Part shown: piece by piece, positions 1 through 5,402 of the stretch
Layout of the letters: each line of letters begins with the position of its first letter
Numbering within the stretch: the first letter of the stretch is position 1
Origin: a bacterium
GTDB taxonomy: Bacteria; Bacillota; Clostridia; Oscillospirales; Acutalibacteraceae
Length of the DNA stretch: 5,504 nucleotides
NCBI GenBank assembly: GCA_020627425.1
Contig: JAHKXX010000245.1
Span: 1-5,504, forward strand
Reading direction: 5' to 3'
Translations under genes and position numbers: made by a program
Notes under the pieces: model-generated
Told to the model about the DNA's origin: nothing
What the model saw: only the letters and a program-made list of their open reading frames with translations
Databases searched by the model: none

Positions 1-660
1 AGCACTTGTCTCCGACGCAAAAACCACTGAATTACCGAGACGTCCCATACAAAGAGGTCTGAAGCCGTGCGGATCACGGGCGGCTATCAGCTTTCGGGGA
101 CTCATCACAAGCAGAGAGTAGGCTCCCTCGAGCTTTGTCATGGTACGCGCAACAGCCTCCTCTACGGAGCTGCAGCCAAGACGCTCTCCGGCTATCAGAT
201 AGGCTATAGCCTCGGAGTCAATTGTTGTCTGAAAAATAGCGCCTCCGCGTTCAAGACTGTGACGAAGCTCGTATGCATTCGTCAGATTGCCGTTGTGTGC
301 TATTGCCAGTGTACCCTTTATATAACGCATAACAAGCGGCTGTGAGTTTTCACGCACACTGCCGCCTGCTGTTGAATATCTGACATGGGCTATTGCCATC
401 TGACCGTGAAGAGAGTCGAGTATTTCGTTATTAAATACCTCGCTGACAAGACCCATATCCTTATGGCTGTCTATAACTCCCCTGTCATTTACGGAAATGC
501 CGCAACTCTCCTGACCTCTGTGCTGTAAGGCAAGAAGTCCGTTATAGCAAGCATATGCAGGAACGCAACTGTCATCCCCGTAAATACCGAATACGCCGCA
601 TTCCTCATGCAGCTCTTCGGAAAAATACTCCTTTGAATCAATACTCAAAGAATTCACCAT
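1..660 (-). CDS. purF: Amidophosphoribosyltransferase PurF, N-terminal 220 codons (3' end cut by window edge)
   Basis: PurF transfers glutamine-derived ammonia to PRPP, giving phosphoribosylamine, the first step of de novo purine synthesis in the cytoplasm. I translated the minus strand from the ATG at 660-658; the frame stays open to base 1. Visible is the Ntn-type glutamine amidotransferase domain: a 20-residue leader, then the presumed nucleophile Cys21 in EECGVFGIYG, LQHRGQESCGI (45-55), HVRYSTAGG (92-100), AHNGNL (121-126), DSE (148-150), EGAYSLL (178-184) and RDPHGFRPL (195-203). The leader fits the Bacillus-type enzyme, which is made with a propeptide cleaved to expose the cysteine, but is longer than the 11 residues of B. 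subtilis. The phosphoribosyltransferase domain lies outside the window. The gene follows purC by 56 bases with no terminator between, so one transcript is likely. No good Shine-Dalgarno sequence precedes the ATG, and an upstream in-frame TAA (669-667) rules out a longer start. Confidence 0.96.
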   Translation of the reverse strand, partial: MVNSLSIDSKEYFSEELHEECGVFGIYGDDSCVPAYACYNGLLALQHRGQESCGISVNDRGVIDSHKDMGLVSEVFNNEILDSLHGQMAIAHVRYSTAGGSVRENSQPLVMRYIKGTLAIAHNGNLTNAYELRHSLERGGAIFQTTIDSEAIAYLIAGERLGCSSVEEAVARTMTKLEGAYSLLVMSPRKLIAARDPHGFRPLCMGRLGNSVVFASETSA

Positions 661-716
661 CCAATTTTAGATAAAAACAATACCGGTAAAAGCCCTTTAC
701 TATATATGTATTATTT

Positions 717-1430
717 TTATTCGCCCAAGCCGATTCGCTTCATCATCTCGGCATAAGCTTCTTCAACATTGCCGAGGTCGCGTCTGAAACGATCCTTGTC
801 AAGCTTCTCGTGGGTCTTTATATCCCAGAAACGGCAGGTATCGGGTGATATCTCATCAGCAAGTATTATCTTGCCTGTGCTGTCCTTACCAAATTCAAGC
901 TTAAAGTCTATAAGCTCTACGCCTACGCTCTCGAAGAACTTGACCATTTCATCGTTAACTGCAAGTGCAAGCTTGCGTATTTCGGCTATATCCTCCTCGG
1001 TAGCAGCACCGATAGCAATTGCATGTGAATCATTTATAAGCGGATCATCCAGCTCGTCACACTTATAAGAAAACTCAAGAACAGTGCATTTCAGCTCCTG
1101 ACCTTCGGTAAGACCGAGGCGCTTTGCCATAGAGCCTGCTGCCTTGTTACGAATGATGACCTCGAGAGGAACAATCTTTACTTTCTTTACAACAGTTTCA
1201 CGATCGCTCAGCTCTTCTACATAATGTGTGGGTATTCCCTTTTCGGCGAGCAGTCTGAACATAAAGTTAGACATTCTGTTGTTTACTATGCCCTTGCCAA
1301 CTATAGTTCCCTTCTTCTTACCGTTAAAAGCGGTAGCGTCGTCCTTATACTCAACGATGCAGTAGTCGGGATCCTCTGTTGCGTAAACCTTTTTTGCCTT
1401 ACCCTCATAAAGCTGTTCTGTTTTTTTCAT
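717..1430 (-). CDS. purC: Phosphoribosylaminoimidazole-succinocarboxamide synthase (SAICAR synthetase)
   Basis: PurC joins CAIR and aspartate, using ATP, to make SAICAR in de novo purine synthesis. The 237-residue product has the same length as the E. coli enzyme. Family marks visible in order are the N-terminal YEGKAKKVY (8-16), the first SAICAR-synthetase signature VPLEVIIRNKAAGS, the second signature LIDFKLEFGK, and LADEISPDTCRFWD near the C-terminus. The ATG at 1430-1428 is preceded by AGAGGAG (1446-1440) with nine bases between, a convincing start. It is the first gene of the operon and purF follows. The de novo pathway genes purE, purB, purS, purQ and purL do not lie beside it here, so the operon is shorter or differently ordered than the B. 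subtilis one. A TATAAT promoter candidate lies about 60 bases upstream of the start codon. Confidence 0.98.
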   Translation of the reverse strand: MKKTEQLYEGKAKKVYATEDPDYCIVEYKDDATAFNGKKKGTIVGKGIVNNRMSNFMFRLLAEKGIPTHYVEELSDRETVVKKVKIVPLEVIIRNKAAGSMAKRLGLTEGQELKCTVLEFSYKCDELDDPLINDSHAIAIGAATEEDIAEIRKLALAVNDEMVKFFESVGVELIDFKLEFGKDSTGKIILADEISPDTCRFWDIKTHEKLDKDRFRRDLGNVEEAYAEMMKRIGLGE

Positions 1431-1486
1431 TATAATAAGCTCCTCTCAATAAATAGAAATGTAAAATAGCCTTAAAAACAACTTTA

Positions 1487-1515
1487 ATTATACATCTTTG
1501 TTCGAATATAAGCAA
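1487..1515 (-). promoter_or_regulatory. Candidate purC-purF promoter
   Basis: On the minus strand a perfect -10 box TATAAT (1492-1487) is preceded, with a 17-base spacer, by TTGCTT (1515-1510), a poor -35 that keeps only the TTG core. Transcription would start near 1480, giving a leader of about 50 bases that ends in the purC ribosome binding site. The perfect -10 and its sensible distance make this the best promoter on this strand of the intergenic region, but the weak -35 leaves doubt. Confidence 0.55.
1497..1509. promoter_or_regulatory. PurBox-like sequence inside the purC promoter spacer
   Basis: Read on the minus strand, ATATTCGAACAAA matches 11 of 13 positions of the B. subtilis PurR half-site (AWWWCCGAACWWT), including CGAAC. 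It lies between the -35 and -10 candidates of purC, where a bound repressor would block RNA polymerase. I found no good second, inverted box at the 16-17 base spacing used in B. subtilis, and six of the 13 consensus positions accept A or T, so this AT-rich DNA matches easily by chance. Confidence 0.25.
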
Positions 1516-1644
1516 GTAATTAAACCATTCAAAGCGGTTTTTTGACATTTCATCTATTATTTTTCAATTATTTATCCGTTTTTTCTGCCTTTTGAACAAA
1601 TACGCAAGTTAGAGAATTATTTCTTTCGCTTTTACTTTTTATTT

Positions 1645-1659
1645 ATTCTGTTTCAGAAT
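1645..1659. repeat. Small perfect inverted repeat in the purC-gdhA intergenic region
   Basis: ATTCTG (1645-1650) and CAGAAT (1654-1659) form a perfect six-base inverted repeat around TTT. No T-run follows on either strand, so it is not a terminator. It could be an operator or mean nothing; it is far from both start codons. Confidence 0.3.
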
Positions 1660-1829
1660 TGTCTATTGATGAATTAACTATATTTTCTGCATAATATTTA
1701 ATATTTTTAAATAGTTATTTCATATGTATTGCTTTGGCAAAAACACAAAATGAAATTTTATGTTTATAAAAATTCATTTTTGAAAAATTTCCTCTTGCAT
1801 AGTCGAATAATTTATGATAAACTATTTTT

Positions 1830-1852
1830 GCATCAAAGTCGATGCTTTTTTT
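1830..1852 (+). terminator. Short hairpin plus T-run in the presumed gdhA leader (possible attenuator)
   Basis: GCATC (1830-1834) pairs with GATGC (1841-1845) around a six-base loop and is followed at once by seven T residues (1846-1852). This has the form of a minimal intrinsic terminator pointing at gdhA, whose ATG is 53 bases further on. No gene lies upstream on this strand to be terminated, so if real it would act as an attenuator or trim upstream noise. The stem has only five pairs, so it may be weak or meaningless. Confidence 0.3.
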
Positions 1853-1891
1853 GCGTATGTCCGACTGTATGCCGGTGCGCTTATTTTATTT

Positions 1892-1897
1892 AAGGAG
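1892..1897 (+). promoter_or_regulatory. gdhA ribosome binding site, deciding the start codon
   Basis: AAGGAG (1892-1897) stands eight bases before the ATG at 1906-1908. An in-frame GTG at 1897-1899 overlaps the last G of this site and cannot be its start, so gdhA begins at 1906 and the three extra residues of the longer reading are dropped. Confidence 0.9.
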
Positions 1898-1905
1898 TGA
1901 CAAAC

Positions 1906-3246
1906 ATGTCATATGTAAGCGAATTGTTGGAAAAAGTTAATAAGAAGAACCCGGGCGAACCTGAGTTCCAGCAGACTGTCAAGGAGGTTCTTGAATCCCT
2001 GGAGCCTGTTATCGAGCAGAGACCTGACCTTGTAGAGGCAGGCGTTATTGAGCGTATGGTAGAGCCTGAGCGTCAGGTTATGTTCCGTGTACCGTGGGTT
2101 GACGACAACGGCAAGGTACAGGTTAACCGTGGCTTCAGAGTAGAGTTTAACAGTGCTATCGGACCTTACAAGGGCGGTCTTCGTTTTCATCCGACAGTAA
2201 ACCTCAGCATCATAAAGTTCCTCGGATTTGAGCAGACATTCAAGAACTCTCTTACTTCACTGCCTATGGGCGGCGGCAAGGGCGGTTCTGACTTTGATCC
2301 TCAGGGCAAGTCAGACGCAGAGGTTATGCGTTTCTGCCAGAGCTTTATGACAGAGCTTTACAGACATATCGGTCCCAACACTGATGTTCCCGCAGGTGAT
2401 ATAGGCGTAGGCGGTCGTGAGATAGGCTTCCTCTTTGGTCAGTACAAGCGTATAAAGAATGAGTTTACAGGTGTTCTTACAGGTAAGGGCATGGAGTACG
2501 GCGGATCTCTTATCCGTCCCGAGGCTACAGGTTACGGTGCGATCTACTATGTAGTTAATATGCTTGACTACTTCAAGGATGAGATAAAGGGCAAGACAAT
2601 AGCTGTATCCGGCTTTGGTAATGTTGCTTGGGGTACAATAAAGAAGGCTACAGAGCTTGGCGCAAAGGTTGTTACAATTTCCGGTCCTGATGGTTACATC
2701 TATGATGAGGACGGCATAAACACACCCGAGAAGATCGACTATCTGCTCGAGATGAGAGCTTCATGCCGCAACCGTGCACAGGATTATGCTGATAAGTTCG
2801 GCGTTCCGTTCTATGCAGGCGAGAAGCCTTGGGGTGTAAAGGCTGACATTATGATGCCTTGTGCTACTCAGAACGAAGTAGGTATGGAAGAGGCTAAGAA
2901 GATAGTTGCTAACGGCGTTAAGTACTATGTAGAGGTAGCTAATATGCCTACATCTAACGAAGCTATCGCATTCCTGAAGGAGAACGGCGCTATAGTAGCT
3001 CCCTCTAAGGCTGTTAACGCAGGCGGTGTTGCTGTATCGGGTCTTGAGATGTCACAGAACTCTATGAGATACAACTGGACAGCAGAAGAGGTTGACGAGA
3101 AGCTGAAGAGTATAATGGCTAACATCTTCAAGTCAAGCGTAGAGGCTGCTAACAAGTACGGTCTCGGTGACGACCTTGTAGCCGGCGCTAACATAGCAGG
3201 CTTCCTGAAGGTTGCTGAGGCTATGAAGGCTCAGGGTGTAGTTTGA
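1906..3246 (+). CDS. gdhA: Glutamate dehydrogenase, hexameric type
   Basis: GdhA interconverts 2-oxoglutarate plus ammonium with glutamate in the cytoplasm, using NAD(P)H. The 446-residue product fits the 450-residue bacterial hexameric family. Visible marks are substrate-binding GPYKGGLRFHP (86-96), the active-site signature LPMGGGKGGSDFDP (119-132) with catalytic Lys125, AGDIGVGGRE (163-172) with the proton-transfer Asp165, the Rossmann turn SGFGNVAWG (235-243), and VNAGGVAVSG (370-379) near the substrate pocket. From memory, the sequence is very like C. symbiosum GDH. It keeps Phe237, Pro261 and Asp262, which correspond to the NAD-favouring Phe238, Pro262 and Asp263 of that enzyme, whereas E. 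coli GdhA has Ser in the first two. NAD(H) preference is therefore plausible although many relatives are annotated as NADP-dependent. The gene stands alone, divergent from purC, and ends in a strong terminator. Confidence 0.97.
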   Translation: MSYVSELLEKVNKKNPGEPEFQQTVKEVLESLEPVIEQRPDLVEAGVIERMVEPERQVMFRVPWVDDNGKVQVNRGFRVEFNSAIGPYKGGLRFHPTVNLSIIKFLGFEQTFKNSLTSLPMGGGKGGSDFDPQGKSDAEVMRFCQSFMTELYRHIGPNTDVPAGDIGVGGREIGFLFGQYKRIKNEFTGVLTGKGMEYGGSLIRPEATGYGAIYYVVNMLDYFKDEIKGKTIAVSGFGNVAWGTIKKATELGAKVVTISGPDGYIYDEDGINTPEKIDYLLEMRASCRNRAQDYADKFGVPFYAGEKPWGVKADIMMPCATQNEVGMEEAKKIVANGVKYYVEVANMPTSNEAIAFLKENGAIVAPSKAVNAGGVAVSGLEMSQNSMRYNWTAEEVDEKLKSIMANIFKSSVEAANKYGLGDDLVAGANIAGFLKVAEAMKAQGVV

Positions 3247-3270
3247 TTAACTGATCGCTAATACCTTAAA

Positions 3271-3315
3271 TAAAAAAATCGGCGAAACGGATCAACCGTT
3301 TCGCCCTTTTATTGT
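3271..3315. terminator. Bidirectional rho-independent terminator between gdhA and the convergent gene
   Basis: GGCGAAACGG (3281-3290) and CCGTTTCGCC (3296-3305) make a perfect ten-pair stem with loop ATCAA. On the plus strand it is followed by CTTTTATTGTTT; on the minus strand by GATTTTTTTATTT. It therefore can end both gdhA and the converging gene, whose TAA (3311-3309) lies three bases from the stem. Confidence 0.93.
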
Positions 3316-3758
3316 TTATCCTTTATTGTTTTTATACAATCGGAGAAGACGCCCCTTACTATTACACAGGGAACAGAGATCATAATATTCAGCGGAAGAT
3401 CAAAGTCCTCTACTGTCAGCCCGTTTTCATCAAGCTCGCCTATTTTTTCCCTGAGGCTTCTTGTATCGTCCATATAGCAGTAGACCTTTTTTCCAAGGGC
3501 TGTAGCATAGCCGATCTCAAATGCGGTGCCGCTGTCCGGCTCTTTTCCGCGAAAACTATTCATATTTGCGGCAACTATATCGCATTGTTCTATAAGTCTA
3601 ATATTTGCCCTGTAAATCTCATCTGCCCCATTCACCCTTTTATCAAGCGGAAACAACCCGGTAAAACCGTATTCCTTACATATCTTTTTCATGCGCTCTC
3701 CGCGCTGTTCGGCATCAGGATAGAAAACATCAAAGCCTGCAAGATATATTTTTTTCAT
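3309..3758 (-). CDS. Nucleoside 2-deoxyribosyltransferase family protein
   Basis: This 149-residue protein belongs to the nucleoside 2-deoxyribosyltransferase family, which moves deoxyribose between bases for salvage; relatives of the DNPH1/Rcl type instead hydrolyse deoxynucleoside 5'-monophosphates. The N-terminus KIYLAGFDVFYPD and the stretch PDSGTAFEIGYATALGKKV are typical. Compared from memory with the Lactobacillus leichmannii enzyme, Tyr5, Asp60 (CDIVAAN), Asp75, the nucleophile Glu81, and Asn124/Met126 (LNIMI) all fall where its active-site residues lie, so the protein looks catalytically intact. It is slightly shorter than the 157-residue reference and lacks an obvious match to its aromatic C-terminus, so the acceptor, or hydrolase versus transferase activity, is open. 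Its ATG overlaps the NUDIX gene's stop as ATGA, and AGAGGTG (3769-3763) lies inside that gene's last codons, implying coupled translation. Confidence 0.87.
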   Translation of the reverse strand: MKKIYLAGFDVFYPDAEQRGERMKKICKEYGFTGLFPLDKRVNGADEIYRANIRLIEQCDIVAANMNSFRGKEPDSGTAFEIGYATALGKKVYCYMDDTRSLREKIGELDENGLTVEDFDLPLNIMISVPCVIVRGVFSDCIKTIKDKQ

Positions 3759-4255
3759 AAAACACCTCTGATTATTTTATCGGGATCTGCCGGCTTACCG
3801 TTTAGTTCTGTACAGATCAGCTCTTTTTTGAAATATGTAAGCTTTAGCGAGAAAAACGGCTCACCCATATCCATCAGCTTCAAGAACACCCTGTCGCCGG
3901 TCCATATAGGCAGCTCATTAAATACTCTGTCCTTTTCCACCCAACAAAGCTCTCCCTCATCACAGCTATTAAGCTCTCCGCAAAAATCCTTGCACGAAAA
4001 AAGAAACATATATTCATAAAAGTTTTCATCGGAAAATGTCACTATCCCCCGCAGCTGAGGATCATTCATGGTAAGTCCGCTCTCCTCAAGCACCTCTCTT
4101 TTTACACAGTCCTCGGGGCTTTCGCCACGTTCAAAATGACCGCCGAGTCCAAGCCAGAGATCGTGACTGGGGTCATTCTTCTTTTTTGTACGGTGCAGCA
4201 TAAGGTATTTTCCGTCACGCTCAATATAGCATAGAGTAGTAAGAACACTCTTCAT
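3755..4255 (-). CDS. NUDIX hydrolase, MutT/MutX-like (probable 8-oxo-dGTP diphosphatase or related)
   Basis: NUDIX enzymes hydrolyse nucleoside diphosphates linked to another group; MutT/MutX types convert oxidised dGTP to the monophosphate, keeping it out of DNA. The 166-residue protein has a complete NUDIX box, GX5EX7REUXEEXGU, at Gly39-Leu61: Gly39, Glu45, Arg53, Glu54, Glu57, Glu58 and Gly60, with the last glutamates as metal ligands. The preceding MLHRTKKKNDPSHDLWLGLGG and the following segments resemble streptococcal MutX, but substrate cannot be read from this. No signal peptide or membrane segment is seen. The ATG at 4255-4253 follows AGGAG (4267-4263) with seven bases between. That site touches the T-run of the upstream galU terminator, leaving no room for an ordinary separate promoter after it. 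The gene overlaps the deoxyribosyltransferase gene by four bases. Confidence 0.92.
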   Translation of the reverse strand: MKSVLTTLCYIERDGKYLMLHRTKKKNDPSHDLWLGLGGHFERGESPEDCVKREVLEESGLTMNDPQLRGIVTFSDENFYEYMFLFSCKDFCGELNSCDEGELCWVEKDRVFNELPIWTGDRVFLKLMDMGEPFFSLKLTYFKKELICTELNGKPADPDKIIRGVL

Positions 4256-4267
4256 TTTATCACTCCT

Positions 4268-4308
4268 AAAAAAACAGGCGCCAGTGATGACGCCTGTTTT
4301 TGTTTTTT
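4268..4308. terminator. galU terminator, abutting the NUDIX gene's ribosome binding site
   Basis: CAGGCG (4275-4280) pairs with CGCCTG (4291-4296), extended by flanking A-T pairs, around a ten-base loop. On the minus strand, the direction of galU, it is followed by seven T residues (4274-4268); the plus-strand side has TTTTTGTTTTTT. It can therefore work in both directions. It sits 18 bases past the galU stop, and its minus-strand T-run ends directly at the AGGAG of the NUDIX gene. Confidence 0.88.
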
Positions 4309-4318
4309 ACAGTATTAT

Positions 4319-5191
4319 TTACAGTGTTTTTGCTATCTCCTTAAGATATGCACGGAAGCTGTCCCCGAGCAAAGGATTAGCGAGGGCTATTTCTACCGTA
4401 GCCTGAAGTATTCCCAGCTTGTCGCCCATATCATAGCGTTTGCCGGTAAAGTCAACACCCGTAATACCAGCAGTCTGTGCAAGAACGCGCATAGCGTCAG
4501 TAAGCTGTATTTCTCCGCCTGCTCCGGGCTGTGTGTGATCAAGTATATCAAAAATATCGGGAGTCAGTACATTTCTGCCGAGTATTGAATAAAGAGAAAG
4601 AACATCCTCCTTCTTCTGGGGCTTTTCTACCATATCGGTACAGTTATAAAGGTTATCCTCCAGATGATCTACCTTCAGCGAGCTATACTTTGAAATAGCG
4701 TCAGCCGGAACCTCCTTAATGCCAACGACAGCCTTGCCGTACTTTTCGTAGGCGCGGATAAGCTGAGCACATGCAGGGTCATCACCTATAATAACATCAT
4801 CACCATACAAAACAGCGAAAGGCTCATTGCCCACAAAGGATCTGGCACAGTTTACGGCATGACCCAAGCCCTTTGTTTCCTTTTGACGAACAAAATAGAT
4901 ATTTGCAAGCTTTGAGATACCGACTACCTGCTCATACACGTCCTGCTTACCGGATGCAAGCAACCTTTCTTCAAGCTCGGGACTGCGGTCAAAGTGATCC
5001 TCAATAATTCCCTTGCCGCGGTTGGTTATAATAAGAATATCGGTAATACCCGAGTTAACTGCTTCCTCCACAATATACTGAATAGCAGGCTTATCTACTA
5101 TGGTCAGCATTTCCTTTGGCATTGATTTTGTAGCAGGGAGAACTCTTGTACCGAGTCCTGCTGCAGGAATGACTGCTTTTGTTACCTTCAT
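4319..5191 (-). CDS. galU: UTP--glucose-1-phosphate uridylyltransferase
   Basis: GalU makes UDP-glucose from UTP and glucose-1-phosphate in the cytoplasm, supplying the sugar for glycolipids, cell-wall glycans and exopolysaccharide and for galactose metabolism. The 290-residue product matches the usual length (B. subtilis GtaB is about 292). Visible are the nucleotide-binding N-terminus PAAGLGTRVLPATKSMPKEM (9-28) with Arg16 and Lys26, KETKGLGHAV (104-113), the metal and sugar region YGDD (129-132), VEKP (188-191), GAGGEIQLTDAM (223-234), and GKRYDMGDKLG (250-260). It starts at the ATG at 5191-5189, with a strong GGAGGT (5203-5198) six bases before it. It is followed by its own terminator and appears monocistronic, apart from possible readthrough into the NUDIX pair. 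Its non-coding upstream region carries two structured repeats; one would lie in the 5' leader if the promoter at 5361-5389 is used. Confidence 0.96.
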   Translation of the reverse strand: MKVTKAVIPAAGLGTRVLPATKSMPKEMLTIVDKPAIQYIVEEAVNSGITDILIITNRGKGIIEDHFDRSPELEERLLASGKQDVYEQVVGISKLANIYFVRQKETKGLGHAVNCARSFVGNEPFAVLYGDDVIIGDDPACAQLIRAYEKYGKAVVGIKEVPADAISKYSSLKVDHLEDNLYNCTDMVEKPQKKEDVLSLYSILGRNVLTPDIFDILDHTQPGAGGEIQLTDAMRVLAQTAGITGVDFTGKRYDMGDKLGILQATVEIALANPLLGDSFRAYLKEIAKTL

Positions 5192-5218
5192 TTGATTACC
5201 TCCGATTTAATATATTTC

Positions 5219-5232
5219 AGACAAACGCAGCG
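5219..5232. repeat. Short direct repeat, copy 1 (AGACAAACGCAGCG)
   Basis: This 14-base sequence matches AGACAAACATAGCG at 5333-5346 at 12 of 14 positions in the same orientation. The two copies bracket the structured repeat at 5240-5322, so they could be a decayed duplication left by insertion or part of a longer repeat unit. Confidence 0.5.
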
Positions 5233-5239
5233 TGACGAT

Positions 5240-5322
5240 GCCGGCGAGCCGCCGGTGGCAATTTGCGCATTCTGTTTGGTGTTACCGCCTACCTTATCGG
5301 CACGCGTACGAATTTGGTTTAT
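5240..5322. repeat. Structured intergenic repeat, copy A
   Basis: This 83-base stretch recurs in the same orientation at 5403-5487. From about 5262 to the end the two copies agree at roughly four of five positions; the best block is GTTACCGCCTACC followed by TATCGGCACGCG (5281-5306), with one T extra in copy A. The left end forms a G+C-rich hairpin, CCGGC (5241-5245) with GCCGG (5251-5255). The one-base indel breaks any reading frame, so it is not a conserved coding sequence. It has no transposase and resembles a small dispersed repeat of the REP or MITE kind; I cannot name a family. Confidence 0.82.
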
Positions 5323-5332
5323 CCTAAGTATT

Positions 5333-5346
5333 AGACAAACATAGCG
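5333..5346. repeat. Short direct repeat, copy 2 (AGACAAACATAGCG)
   Basis: This is the partner of 5219-5232, 114 bases away in the same orientation, with differences at two adjacent positions. It lies just downstream of the proposed galU transcription start. Confidence 0.5.
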
Positions 5347-5360
5347 GATATGCTAAGAAT

Positions 5361-5389
5361 AATATAACACAAAAGAAACACAAGTGCAA
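5361..5389 (-). promoter_or_regulatory. Candidate galU promoter, extended -10 type
   Basis: On the minus strand a -10 box TATATT (5366-5361) is preceded by TGT, giving the extended TGn form, and by TTGCAC (5389-5384) with a 17-base spacer; this -35 keeps only the TTG core. Transcription would begin near 5354, giving a leader of about 160 bases containing all of repeat copy A before the galU ribosome binding site. A closer TATATT (5214-5209) is too near the ribosome binding site to be useful. Confidence 0.5.
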
Positions 5390-5402
5390 GTGGCATATTT
5401 AC

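Larger units (their letters stand above)
1431..1905. other. Divergent AT-rich intergenic region between purC and gdhA
   Basis: These 475 bases separate the divergent purC and gdhA and hold no supported gene. The purC side contains a promoter and a PurBox-like sequence, and the gdhA side a hairpin with T-run and a ribosome binding site; each is listed separately. I found no clear gdhA promoter. Weak possibilities are TTGAAA (1780-1785) with TCGAAT (1803-1808), and TTGCAT (1795-1800) with TAAACT (1818-1823), each with a 17-base spacer. A good -10-like TATGAT (1813-1818) has no partner at the right distance. I looked for a purine riboswitch upstream of purC and saw none of its conserved junction sequences. 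Confidence 0.8.

Noticed and set aside
67..345. Open frame on the plus strand within purF
   Set aside because: It is antisense to well conserved PurF motifs, so it is a chance frame.
1431..1500. Purine riboswitch ahead of purC
   Set aside because: The conserved junction sequences of the purine aptamer are absent and the leader from the candidate promoter is only about 50 bases long.
1522..1543. Hairpin AAACC/GGTTT followed by T residues in the purC-gdhA region
   Set aside because: The stem has five mostly A-T pairs with a nine-base loop, and no gene on that strand lies upstream, so a terminator is not supported.
1897..1905. GTG start giving gdhA three extra residues
   Set aside because: The GTG overlaps the AAGGAG that serves as the ribosome binding site for the ATG at 1906.
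1842..1940. Possible 32-residue leader peptide overlapping the gdhA start
   Set aside because: It has no ribosome binding site, begins inside the hairpin, shows no amino-acid run suggesting attenuation and runs into gdhA out of frame.
3312..4019. Long open frame of 235 codons on the plus strand
   Set aside because: It runs antisense across two genes with clear family motifs on the minus strand, has no ribosome binding site and its translation shows no recognisable domain. It is a shadow frame.
5209..5214. TATATT as a -10 box close to galU
   Set aside because: A start six or so bases downstream would fall in the ribosome binding site itself, leaving no usable leader.
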